Positions 37,913 through 47,505 of a stretch of 64,000 nt of DNA are shown here, in pieces. The DNA lies in contig CM030933.1 in the NCBI GenBank assembly GCA_018136815.1, positions 2,672,944 to 2,736,943 of the forward strand. The letters run 5' to 3'. Position 1 is the stretch's first letter. Each line of letters opens with the position of its first letter. The stretch is from Isochrysis galbana (taxonomy: Eukaryota > Haptophyta > Isochrysidales > Isochrysidaceae). The notes under the pieces are model-generated. The model worked only from the letters and a program-made list of their open reading frames with translations, made no database searches and was not told where the DNA came from. Made by a program: the position numbers and the translations under genes.

Positions 37913-40570
37913 CTACGAGCCCATGAACGAGAAGGCAGAACCACCGCCCGCATCTGGAGTTGGTTCGGTGAACACAGTGATGGCTGGATCGGGCATCGGC
38001 GTCAGTGCGGACGCCAGACTATCGCCCTGCGAGACCTCCGAACTGCTGCTGATCTGCTCACCGCCAAACATGTTCGCAGAGAGCGCGCCAGCCGTGACAC
38101 CTGTTGGGACAGCCGGAGTGCTGAGAAAGCTGAACGCCGACGGGGCGGAGCCGTCGCCCATCAAAAGCCCATCATGCGAACCTTCGTTCCTCACCTTTGG
38201 AGACAAGTCCCCGGTTTCCTGAAGAGCGGGCTGGTCCGAACTTCCAAAGCCCGACGCGACGATCGACGATCGTCCGAGCTCCACCCAGGCCATCGCTGTC
38301 GGGTCGCTGTGCGCAACATGGGCACGCGACTCGTCGAGCCCCGCGCGGGCCTCACCAACCCCTAGCATGCTATGCGGCAAGCCCGCTCTGGCACCCACCG
38401 CTCCTTGCAGTTTGTGGAGCTCGGCCTGCATTTGGTCCATCGCTCTTTGGAGCGACTCGGGCGTTGCTTCCTCGAGCGATCCGTCGACATCGCGAACAGA
38501 CCCGTCGGCCAGCCTCACGGCGTAGTATGGGCCTGCTGGGTCGTCGTTTTGGACCGCTTCCACCGTCACTGGCTGGCCACGGTAGATTGCAACCGTACCC
38601 ACGGAGAGGGCATGGGGCGCCCCTTGTGGGCCGACATTGGTGGGAGGCGCGACGGAGCCGACGCCGACTGCTGGTGGATGCAAGGGTGGCGAGAGTGACG
38701 GACCTGGTGGCGCCGGCTCAGGGATAGCGGGCGAGGTGGAAGGCGGATCGAGGGTTGCCACTGCGCTACGGAGCCAGGGCGGCGTTCCACCGCCCGCGTG
38801 CTCAGGGTCGATCCCGGAGGCGGCGGAGGCCAGGGCATGGTCACCAAGACCGATCCCCGTGCGCTGCGCGTCGGCAGGTGGTCGCATCGCCACGGACTTC
38901 GCCGGGGTCGGGGGAGCCGACCCCAGGGCCACCCCAGAGGCAACGCCGCCCAACGCATTTGCGTCGCATGCCATCGGAATGACCGAAACGCAAGCCGCCG
39001 GTTCGTGGACAGGTGAGACTGGTGTGGAGCCGCCACCCAGCGCGTGAGATAGTTTTCGTCGCATACCGATTGATATCCCCAGCTCCCTGTAGTCAGACTC
39101 TGTGAGCAGCTTCAGCGCGGCGACCGTGTCGACCTCATTCTCAGCCAGCGTGGAGAGGAGGCGCTCAGCAGAGGCTGCCTCCAGCTTCAGGGAGAGCACC
39201 AACTGCTCTAGATCGGCGCCAACGCCATGGCTCCCGTTGACGGATGACGGGGTACCTGCGCCGCGATCAGGCCCCCACCCGTTGGCTACTGCCTTGGGCG
39301 TCGCGCCGGCGCCGTCGGCCGAAAGCGATAAGCCGAAGGCGTCCTCGGACGTTGAACAGCCGTTTGTGCGTGGGGCGCTGCCAGCCGAGCTAGCATCGCT
39401 ATGTCGCCATGTCGCAAGCCCAAAGGGGTCTACTGCGGGCGCTGGCGTGCCCCCCATACCCACGCAGCTCGTGAGTGATGACATTGAAGACGAGGCCGAA
39501 ACGGCCGCCCGCGACCGGTCGTTCGCGGCTGAGTGCGGGTTCAGTGCGTCAGCTTGTCGTCGTAACTCCTCTGCCTTACGCCTAAGCTCCTCGGCCTGTG
39601 CGCGCCGCTGCGCGTCCTCCTCCTCGGCACGCAACCTCGCCTCAGCTTCGCGCTGGACACGCTCCGCCACCGCCGCCGCCTCGGCTTCGCGCGCGGTGAG
39701 CTCGAAGACGTCTGCGTTGGAGCGGGAGCATGCCTCCACAGCCAATGCCGACGCCTCGGCTGCGTCCTCCGCCTGTTTTGCGCGGACCCCACGCTGATGC
39801 CGCGCTTGCGAGAGCGCCACCTCAGCTGCGGCGAGTGCCGCCTCCGCCTCGCTCTCCACCCGTTGCGCCTCCAATAGAGCAGTGGCTGCGCGCGAGGCCT
39901 CGGCAGCCAGGAGCTCCTTTCGCTCCTCGAGTGCAGCAGCCTCGTACTTCGCCGTCTCGAGGGCACGGCGCGCCTCCGCTGCCTCCGCCGCTGCTGGCGC
40001 GGCCTCGGCGGCCGCCGCCGCGGCGATGCGGGCCTGCGTGGCATCCGAAGCGGAAGAGGCGCGCACGGAGGTCGTCGCCGCGATAAGGTCGTCGCCCAGC
40101 CCACCGCCGGGTGCCTCATTCGTCTGCACGGTCTCATATACCTCAGGCGCCAATGGAGAAAGCCCCATCGACAGGCCAGCAAAGAGGCCTCCGCCCAAAG
40201 TATTGGGAGTGGGCGCGGGCGACGCGGTCGAGAGCCCCGCAAACATGTCAGCCACGCCGCCGCCTTCCATTCCACTGGGTGGCGAGCCAAAGCCGGTGGG
40301 CGGCGTGGCGAACTGCATAAAGCTGTCAAGAACGCTGCCGTCCGCTTCTGAGCCCCTCTCCGAGCCGGGAGGAGTAAAGCCACTGAGAGACTGCTTCTGC
40401 TGCTGCGCCTGGGATGGCGGCGCGAGCTCGTTGGCAGGCACGCCTGCGAGCCAGCACTCTGCACCGTCGAGATCTCCTCCGCTCGCCTCTAGCGCTTCTT
40501 TGCAGCGTACGAGAGACTGGCCCGTGCGGCTGCGAAGTGCCTTCACGCTCTCGTACGGCACGCGAGGCAT
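37913..40570 (-). CDS. UBA/TS-N, coiled-coil and SAM-domain protein
   Basis: Intronless ORF of 885 residues. N-terminus MPRVPYESVKALRSRTGQSL + VRCKEALEASGGDLDGAECW is a UBA/TS-N-like three-helix domain (as in EF-Ts and NAC-alpha), residues ~5-45. Residues ~170-345 are Ala/Glu/Arg-rich heptads, a long coiled coil. Residues ~455-515 (LEQLVLSLKLEAASAERLLS ... LTESDYRELGISIGMRRKLS) are a SAM domain. Residues ~655-700 (GTVAIYRGQPVTVEAVQNDD ... YYAVRLADGSVRDV) form a small beta-barrel-like segment. The rest is Pro/Ala/Gly-rich. This suggests a ubiquitin-binding scaffold that oligomerises through SAM and coiled coil. No close family recognised. GA/G-rich DNA (CT on the coding strand) is upstream at 40585-40740. 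Confidence 0.75.
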   Translation of the reverse strand: MPRVPYESVKALRSRTGQSLVRCKEALEASGGDLDGAECWLAGVPANELAPPSQAQQQKQSLSGFTPPGSERGSEADGSVLDSFMQFATPPTGFGSPPSGMEGGGVADMFAGLSTASPAPTPNTLGGGLFAGLSMGLSPLAPEVYETVQTNEAPGGGLGDDLIAATTSVRASSASDATQARIAAAAAAEAAPAAAEAAEARRALETAKYEAAALEERKELLAAEASRAATALLEAQRVESEAEAALAAAEVALSQARHQRGVRAKQAEDAAEASALAVEACSRSNADVFELTAREAEAAAVAERVQREAEARLRAEEEDAQRRAQAEELRRKAEELRRQADALNPHSAANDRSRAAVSASSSMSSLTSCVGMGGTPAPAVDPFGLATWRHSDASSAGSAPRTNGCSTSEDAFGLSLSADGAGATPKAVANGWGPDRGAGTPSSVNGSHGVGADLEQLVLSLKLEAASAERLLSTLAENEVDTVAALKLLTESDYRELGISIGMRRKLSHALGGGSTPVSPVHEPAACVSVIPMACDANALGGVASGVALGSAPPTPAKSVAMRPPADAQRTGIGLGDHALASAASGIDPEHAGGGTPPWLRSAVATLDPPSTSPAIPEPAPPGPSLSPPLHPPAVGVGSVAPPTNVGPQGAPHALSVGTVAIYRGQPVTVEAVQNDDPAGPYYAVRLADGSVRDVDGSLEEATPESLQRAMDQMQAELHKLQGAVGARAGLPHSMLGVGEARAGLDESRAHVAHSDPTAMAWVELGRSSIVASGFGSSDQPALQETGDLSPKVRNEGSHDGLLMGDGSAPSAFSFLSTPAVPTGVTAGALSANMFGGEQISSSSEVSQGDSLASALTPMPDPAITVFTEPTPDAGGGSAFSFMGS

Positions 40571-40584
40571 CAGAGATCGATCGC

Positions 40585-40740
40585 TGAATAGAGAGAGGGG
40601 GGGGGGGGAGGGGGGGGGGCCGAGGCGGAGGCGGAGGCAGAGAGGAGCGTGGCGGCAGAAGGAAAGAACCCGGGAAGGGAGGGGCCGGACAGGCGAGAAG
40701 AGAGTGAGAAAGGGAGAGAGGGAGAGTGGGAGACGGAGCT
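40585..40740. repeat. G/GA-rich tract upstream of the UBA-SAM gene
   Basis: Purine-rich on +, pyrimidine-rich on the coding strand, beginning ~15 bp from the ATG. Confidence 0.8.
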
Positions 40741-40819
40741 GTGCGCACGGCGCCGCTCTCGCGCGGCGGCGGGCTCTCTCCTCGTCGAGGACCCCCCTCC
40801 CCCCCTTTCCCCCTTCCCG

Positions 40820-41400
40820 CTATTTTAGTATCGTAGTTAATAGTTGATTATAATGGGCATTTGGCGTGCGTATGAGTGAGCGCGTGTCTGCCAAGCGCGG
40901 CGACCAGCGAACAGGTCTGAAAATAGGGTGATTTGAGAAGGATGGATGGGTCGATCGATGGATGTGGACAAATTCGAATCCCATGATGAGAGAGCAGGTG
41001 ATGATACCGGCAGTGCGACAGAAGCTACGGTCGGCGTCTCGCGTCTTCATCCAAACATCCAAACGGAAACGGATACAATCACGCGACTCCCCACAAAAGC
41101 AAAAGCATGAGAGCAAGAACTTGGCTCCGGCGAGAATTTCGAGATTTTTTGGTACAAAATTTGGAATTTTGGTCCATCATCGAAATTAAAATTTTTGACC
41201 GAAATTTGGGTCACGCGGGAGCGAAAGTTGCAAGCCCGCAGCCGGATGACGCCCGCGGCGAGCAGCGCGACCGGCCCGTCGCGCCGCTTGGCCACTTGAG
41301 GAGCTGCACCTCCAGGCGTCCAAGCGAGCGCTTGTCGACGTCAATCAGGGCCATGGCCCTGGGCGTCGGGCCGGATCGAATCGAGCGATTCCTGCGGTGC
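40820..41400. other. Intergenic, AT-rich stretch
   Basis: AT-richer than surroundings. 'gaaattt..aaattttt' motifs recur at 41140-41210. No gene recognised. Confidence 0.5.
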
Positions 41401-41404
41401 GAGG

Positions 41405-41720
41405 GGCCAGGATGGGTTATAGTACGAGTGTGTGCGACCCTTAAGAACCAGTGTGCGACCTACTATTGACCCCCCACCCTGCTCGCGAGAGCTCTGGGCT
41501 TTGCATGGCCACCACCTCCAGGCCATTCTTCGGCCGATCACGCGCGATCGGACGTCGCGGAAGCTCCGCGTTTCTTATGGTGATGCGCCCTACATTCACT
41601 ACTCTGATTCCCTCCCGTGATCGCCCGCCTCAATCTCCCAAAATAGCCCGCCACACGCGGGGGAAGGGAGGGGGGTCCCTCACCGGCGCCATTGCCCCTC
41701 GTGGGGCGGGAGGGATAGAA
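41405..41720 (+). repeat. Dispersed repeat, inverted copy at 47262-47505
   Basis: 'gccaggatgggtta.ta..acgag' through 'ctttgcatggccaccacctcc' and 'tcaatctcccaaaatag' matches the minus strand of 47262-47505 with small indels. The end block 'cgccattgcccctcgtgggg' also occurs at ~52790-52805. Confidence 0.75.
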
Positions 41721-41905
41721 TATGCTAGACAATCCGATCACGCACTCCGAGATGACACGGGCCATACGGCAATTAGCCAAAGGAAAATCGGCGGGGCCCG
41801 ACGGGATCCCGATGGAGTTCTATCAGACCTTCGAAAAAATGATCGTCCCACACCTCTCTCTCGGACATGCTCAACGAAGCGTACGCAAATGGTGAAATAC
41901 CGGAG
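41720..41905 (+). pseudogene. LINE reverse-transcriptase N-terminal fragment
   Basis: Reads EMTRAIRQLAKGKSAGPDGI, then PMEFYQTFEKMIVPHL, and after a one-base shift MLNEAYANGEIPES. This is the 'K..GPDG.P.EFY' opening of non-LTR RT domains. It then joins the GC-rich repeat at 41910. Confidence 0.75.
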
Positions 41906-41909
41906 TCCT

Positions 41910-42550
41910 CCCCCTGGGCCCCCCTGTTCAGGACCCCCCAGCCAGCTCCAGTCGACTTGCAGGGCCGCGGAGCGCCAGCGAGGGAGAGGCAGGAGGGGCC
42001 AGGGCCATGCCCCAGCCTCACCTGCCCCCTGAGCTGTGCTCCCAGGCCCTGCAGGCCATCTGGGGACCTGAGCGAGGGGCCGCAGGCGCGCGCCATGGGC
42101 CCCCGCCGCAGGGAAGAGAGGAGGAAAAGGGAAGAGGGAGGGGAGGGGGGAGCGGCAGCTCTCCCCTCCGGTGTTTACGTGTCTTCTAGACCTAGTTGGG
42201 TAAGAGAAGACGGGGGCGCCAGAGCCAGGAGGGAAGGGCCGCGGCTCGCCGCGGCCACTCGCTCGGGCGAGGGAGATTAGCGCTCTAGGCCCCTAAACTC
42301 ACGAGTGCCCCCCCCCCCCTGCGTTGTTTTACCCGAAAGGGGTTTTCCCCCAGCGTGGCCTCGAGGAGAGGGTGTGCTGGGGTGCGTAGGGTCGGTGCTT
42401 GCACTGGGGGGAGGACAAATATCGAGGGAAGGGGGCAATGCCCCCCCCCCCCCCGGTACCACTCGGACACCTGGCTCGCCAGGCATGGCGGGAGTCCGGG
42501 GCTGAAAAGTTGTGTCCAATTAGCTAGTGGGGTTGGCTAGGATATAACAT
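41910..42550 (+). repeat. Dispersed repeat, near-identical to 7620-8270
   Basis: Same order of blocks and ~93% identity by eye, including 'gcggctcgccgcggccactc' and the 3' end 'ggttggctaggatataaca'. The difference is its 5' junction, an RT fragment here and an ORF1 start at 7472. The pair therefore shows the unit exists in different element contexts. Confidence 0.85.
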
Positions 42551-42754
42551 TTTAATTTTATTTATTCAATCGAAATTCTGGCCGGAGCCAACCCACCGTC
42601 GGACCGTCGGTCCCACGCCGGTTGCGTACGCCTGGTTTGGATGGCTCCTCGATCATCACTATGCCGTCATGAACGACGAGTGAGATTCCTTCTCTCCCTT
42701 CTTCTTTCCGTCTTCGACGAGGGGTGTGGGTGGCATAACATCCACTACGGATCA

Positions 42755-43610
42755 ATTGTTATAGTTTGAACTATGGAGCGTGCCGCGACCGCTCCCGAGC
42801 CTCAGGCGACCCTCGCCACCGCGCCCCACCTGGGACGCCCCATGCCGCCCGAGGCGGCTCGTCAGAAAGCCCTCTCAGAGCCCATCCAACCCATCCAAAC
42901 CACGCCCGCGCAAGCGCGCGGGGTGGCGAGCACTGGCACCGAACAGGTTGCCCCCATGGCTCTGCGTAGCATGCAGGGGGTCTTTGTTTGAGACCCCCTC
43001 CAACAGTGGGAAACCCTCCCACCCCAAGAGCACCTCATGTGGGAGGGCAGCTCAGCTGCCCTCCCCATGGTGGAAACCTCTACCATCAGTGCACCCAACA
43101 TGGGAGGGCTCTTCACAACCATCAATCTCCTACGGAGAGCAACTTGTGCCTCTGTTTTTCAACATGTTGACTCACTTCTCATTTTCACCCCACTCCTGTG
43201 GGCCACAAGAACCTATAACTCAGTGCCCTGCCTTGGAGGGCTCTCCTTCAACACTTGACTCCCTCTCCTACTCTCCCTTCCCTCTAGAACCAACCCAAAC
43301 AGCACGAACCCCCTCGCCCTCTGTTCAAAGCACCAAAAATTTCAACTCAAGACCCTTGTTGATACACTTCACGTTTTCACCCCACTCTTGTGGGCCACAA
43401 TTACCTACAACTCTGTGCCCTGCCTTGGGCCCTCTTCCAACACTTCACTCCCTCTCCCACTCCCTCTTCCAACTACAACTAACCCAAGAAGCACAAACCC
43501 CCTTGCCCTCTGTTTCAAGCACCAAAAATTTCGACTCAAGACAAGAGGGAGGACATGTCTTGAGGCGGCGTCGCTGCCCATGCCTAGCGCAAGGGTATAG
43601 CGCCCCCACT
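42755..43610 (+). pseudogene. LINE ORF1-like region with hairpin start and internal tandem duplication
   Basis: Palindrome ATAGTT-TG-AACTAT (42761-42774) overlaps the ATG at 42773 of MERAATAPEPQATLATAPHL, which ends after ~72 codons. Further open but shifted frames follow. An ~195-bp unit containing 'cccactc.tgtgggccacaa' and 'agcaccaaaaatttc' is duplicated at 43175-43360 and 43370-43555. Confidence 0.5.
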
Positions 43611-44250
43611 CAGACATCTCCTTCCCCACAGCTCCTCTCTGAGGAGTTGCTCCTCTCCCTCCCATGAGGCCCCCTTGCCTGCGAGACCAGAACAGGATCC
43701 TGGCGTAGGGGGCTGTCTGAGTGTGGAGGGAGGGGCGCTCTGGCTAGCGCAGGTAGAAAGCTAGTGAAGAGCTGGGTGGCATAAGGGGGGAAGGGTGCTT
43801 GCGCTTGCCGCGGCATGGTGTCCTGTCTTGAGTGAACGCTAGTCCCGTTCCTTTGCCGCGCCGCGACCCATAAATATTTGTTAAAAATTAAAAAAATTTA
43901 ACATCCACTACGGATAGAAAGCTCTAGATCAAAAGGCCAAAAGTCAAAAGTCAAAAGCTTGTTCGAATGTTGAATGTTGGGTTTCACAGTAACCGTCGTT
44001 CGAACGGCGCTGTGAATCTAGACTCTTCTCTCCGGATTTCGCTCTCCCAACCCACCCAACCCATTATTAGGCTGTGCGTGTGCCGTATGAGAATTATAAT
44101 TGTCCTACAAGGCATAACATCCACTACGGATAGAAAGCTAGATCAAAAGCTGGTTCGAATCTACTAAAGTTAAAGAGGTGGAACAAGTTAGAGTTAGGAG
44201 GATAGGAAGCGCCCCGTCCGCGCTTCACTCGGGGGCGGGGGAGGGCAGCG
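43611..44250. repeat. Region with repeated 'cataacatccactacggat' tags
   Basis: 'acatccactacggatagaaa' occurs at ~43900 and ~44118; the first 13 bases plus 'cataac' also occur at ~42733. The two later copies are followed by 'ctagatcaaaag' and a 'ggttcgaat' or 'tgttcgaat' motif. No gene seen. TFIIIC gene leader begins near 44250. Confidence 0.55.
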
Positions 44251-44254
44251 CCCC

Positions 44255-44452
44255 CTCGCTCTCCGTCTCTCTCTCTCTCCCTCCCTCCCTTCCTCGCTTC
44301 CTCCCTCCGTCTCTCCACCCACCCCACAGCCACAGCCACCCACCCCACACGAAAGGTCACTCAGCCTCTCCCTCTAGCTCTCCCTCCCTCCCCTCCCCTT
44401 CCCTTCTCCCCCCCCCCCCCCCGTGTTTCTCTCCGTTCTCTCCCTCTCTCCC
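44255..44452 (+). repeat. CT tract upstream of TFIIIC gene
   Basis: CT/C-rich with a 14-C run. It ends about five bases before the ATG. Confidence 0.85.
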
Positions 44453-44456
44453 CCCG

Positions 44457-46606
44457 ATGGGCTCGTCCGCCGGCTCCTCGAGCCGCGAGCTGCTGGCGGT
44501 GCAACACCCATGCCACGTGGAGGATGAGCAGCGCGCTCTGGCCATGTTAGGTGGGGTTGCCGAGATCGCTTCCGCCTTTGTCGATGGCAACATCCTCCAG
44601 TGCACCCTCCGGCCAGCCGATCCGCTCTCGCACCCACTCTACGGGGAGAGGATCAGCACGAGCGCGCTGCTGTTGCGCGTGCGCCGGCGACGAGGGGGGG
44701 CACCGCAGGCGCAAGTCGTTGGTCAGGTCGTGCAGAGCATCCGCTTCTCAGGCCTAGCCGATTTTCAGTACATCTCAAGCCCGACGTTAATCTCGGCTCT
44801 CTCACGGCCATGGGAGCAGCCGCAGACCGACCCCAACGTCGCGGCCGACCCGGCGCTCGAGCGCTTTTCCGTCTCGATCCCGCCGCCTGCTTTCTTTGCC
44901 TCGGACCTCCCATCCAACTTCCTGCCCAAGCGTTCCGGATTCACTCGCCGCAAGCCGCAGCGGAGCGGCGCGCTCGATGCGCCAGTGCCGCCACCAAAGA
45001 GGCGCCGCGCCCAGGGCTTGGGCCAGCGCATGCATTTTGGCACCTCGATCAACTTTGTGTCCGGCACAGCACCACGCGAGCCCCCTGAGGCAGTCAAACA
45101 GACAATTGATCCCGACGACAAGTTGTTCAAGCTGATGCTTGAGCGCTTCCAAAAAAGGCCCATCTGGTCACGTAGTGCACTCCGGGCATCGCTGCCACCT
45201 GATGCTATCCAGTCCGAGGACCACTTGCGCTTCCGCTTGCCTCAACTGGCGTACTACTTCTCCACTGGACCGTGTGTCTTGCCTCCATCTCCACTGCTCG
45301 TGGCTATTCGCGCACCCTCAGCTCCAGCTCAGCGGCTTGAATTCGGCGACCTCAACTTATTCGCCATCTGCCCTTGTGCGCAGGTGGCGGGCTTGCTGGA
45401 TCGTCTACGGCTACGACCCGCGCCGTTCGATCGACTCGCGAATCTACCAACTGCTAGACCTGCGGCTTCCTGCTGAGCTTGATAGCTTTGTGCCCCGGAA
45501 ATGCGAGAAGACCGACATCGGTGCACCACGGAGACTACGAGGACTTGGGCACTTGAAGGCACCTCATCGACGCCACACCGGCGGCGGCATGGGTGGCGAG
45601 GGCGCTGAGACTGCTGGTGGTAGGGTTGTGGGCGCCATAGCTGCGACGCGGGGCTCGGAAGGGGGCGCTGGACCCGCTTCAGCGGTCCTTCCCGACGATC
45701 GGCACCTGCCGCAACAACGGAGCGTCTACTTGCAAATGTGCGACTTGAAGGGTGAGGAGATCAAGGCCCTTGTGCATGAGGTGGGCATCCCCCCCCCCCC
45801 CTCTTCCGCCGCACAGTTGGTCTTGGGTCTTGTACATCCCCTCGCCGCTTTGCTGCGCGCTTAATGAATCCTGATCAGCGGACGTCCTACTCTTGCTCGT
45901 CCAAAGATCATCCAATACCAATCCTCACTTGCAGGCTCCGCCGCCGACCTCTTCTGTCTGCGACAAGCGCAACGGTTGGTACGACGAGGCCACCATTCAG
46001 CGCATGCGCAATGCTGTCAAAGACACCATGATTCGTATGGTGCGGGAACGCCCTCCCGGAGCAGTAGCGCCCGACAGTGTCGCTACCAGTGGCCATCTAG
46101 CAGCAGACGACCCGGATGCCGGGGAAGAGGCCGAGGCCGAGGCGGAACCGGCCGACGAAGAAGAGAGATTGGCGGCACGAGCGAATCTTGTCGCGACGGC
46201 GGCAGCAGAGGCGGCGGCGGCGGCTCGTTCGGTGGCAGCTGCAGCTGCGGTGGCGGCTGACATGGTAGCAACGGACGCCCTAGCTACAACGGACGGTGCT
46301 GTTGCAGGAATGGCGGCTGACATGACGAGAGAGGAGCTTGGGGGCGGGCTCGCGCTCGAGGCCTTTGGCATTTTTGGAGATGATGACGAGGACGAGCTTG
46401 AAGAAGATGGAGATAGGGCAGAGGACGACGAGTATGCCAGTGATGGGGAGGACGGCATGGAAATCGGGGCCGAGGTCGGTGGACAATCTGGCAATCCAAG
46501 TGGCGGTGTCGGAGCCGACTTCTCCGATGACGATGGCGATGATGAGGACGAGCTGCAATTCCGCGAAGAAGGAGAGGGTGAAGCTGAGGTTTGGGGTGAG
46601 GAGTAG
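44457..46606 (+). CDS. GTF3C5: TFIIIC subunit 5 (GTF3C5/Tfc1 family)
   Basis: Exons 44457-45271, 45384-45780 and 45935-46606 join in phase to 627 residues. N-terminal part includes LAVQHPCHVEDEQRALAMLG (barrel domain pairing with GTF3C6/Tfc7). The diagnostic stretch is KRPIWSRSALRASLPPD, then LRFRLPQLAYYFSTGP-WRAC + WIVYGYDPRRSIDSRIYQLL + DLRL, created across the first splice; this is the conserved DNA-binding core of the family. VYLQMCDLKGEEIKALVHE-A and VCDKRNGWYDEATIQRMRN follow. The C-terminus is Ala-rich then strongly acidic, as in other orthologs. TFIIIC binds box A/B of tRNA genes and is recruited to 5S genes via TFIIIA. Introns are 112 and 154 bp. A CT tract at 44255-44452 abuts the ATG. 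Confidence 0.87.
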
Positions 46607-46854
46607 AATTGATTCGCGGTCCGCCTTAGTCGATTGGTCGCTGCCTCTAGAGGAGCGGAAACTAGCGGTCTACACAATTACTAGTACTAGTACCATCCGC
46701 AACGCTTGCGTCTTGGCCCATAGGCGCGGACAATATTTCACCATTTCACCTAAACAACGACGACGAGAAGTGACTTTGTATGTTTGTGTGAAAGCTACCG
46801 TGTAAGCCGTCGCCTCCGTGGTGATCCATACTCAGGCTCTCAATACTGCTTGTG

Positions 46855-47160
46855 CAACTAAGTTTATACTTGGTTGACCCTACCTCCTACCTGTTGGCAT
46901 GGCGTTACGACGAGACTTGTATCTTGTATGGGAGAAGCAACTAAACATCACACAAAAGATGAATGGAAGCACATAGCTAGGTTATACACACTGCCACTGC
47001 TGAAACACACGGACAAACACCTACACTTCAAACATATATAACATATTACCCATAGCCCATGGGAAGATTGGGACTGGCACCAGAAATAGATTCGCAGATA
47101 GCAGCGTCCGACGGTATGTGTAGACTATGTCGCCACTAGCCCCAGCCCGAGAAGATTCGT
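46855..47160 (+). pseudogene. LINE fragment: 5' hairpin joined to ORF2 3' region
   Basis: Starts with AACTAAGT-TTAT-ACTTGGTT (one G.T pair), then decayed ORF2 sequence: 'WEKQLNIT', HLHFKHI-like and LAPEIDSQIAASDGMCRLCR in shifting frames, matching the zinc-knuckle region at 32.0 kb. The internal part is absent. Confidence 0.55.
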
Positions 47161-47261
47161 GCCACCTAGCGTGGTGCCCGGCGACAAAAAAATTTCGAAA
47201 CCATAGATGCTACCATCACAATTGCACGCCTTGCCTTCTGTGACAATTGTCTCTTGCCCCG

Positions 47262-47505
47262 CGCATGGCGGTCTATTTTGGGAGATTGAGGCGGGCGCTC
47301 ACGGGAGGGAATCAGAGCGGTGATAGAAACGCGGATCTTCCGCGACGTCCGATCGCCCGCGATCGGCCGAAGAATGGCCTGGAGGTGGTGGCCATGCAAA
47401 ACCCAGAGCTCTCGTGAGCAGGGTGGGGTGTCACTAGTACTAGTACGGTCGCAAGCTGGTTCTTGCAGGGTCGCACACACACACTCGTATTAACCCATCC
47501 TGGCA
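47262..47505 (-). repeat. Inverted copy of 41405-41650
   Basis: See 41405. It ends exactly at the hairpin that begins the LINE at 47506. Confidence 0.75.

Noticed and set aside
39102-40847. Plus-strand ORFs overlapping the UBA-SAM gene.
   Set aside because: Shadows of a high-GC Ala/Arg-rich gene. The minus frame has recognisable domains.
44145-44165. 'ctggttcgaatctac' as a Pol III B box.
   Set aside because: No A box at the right distance and it is part of a short dispersed repeat.
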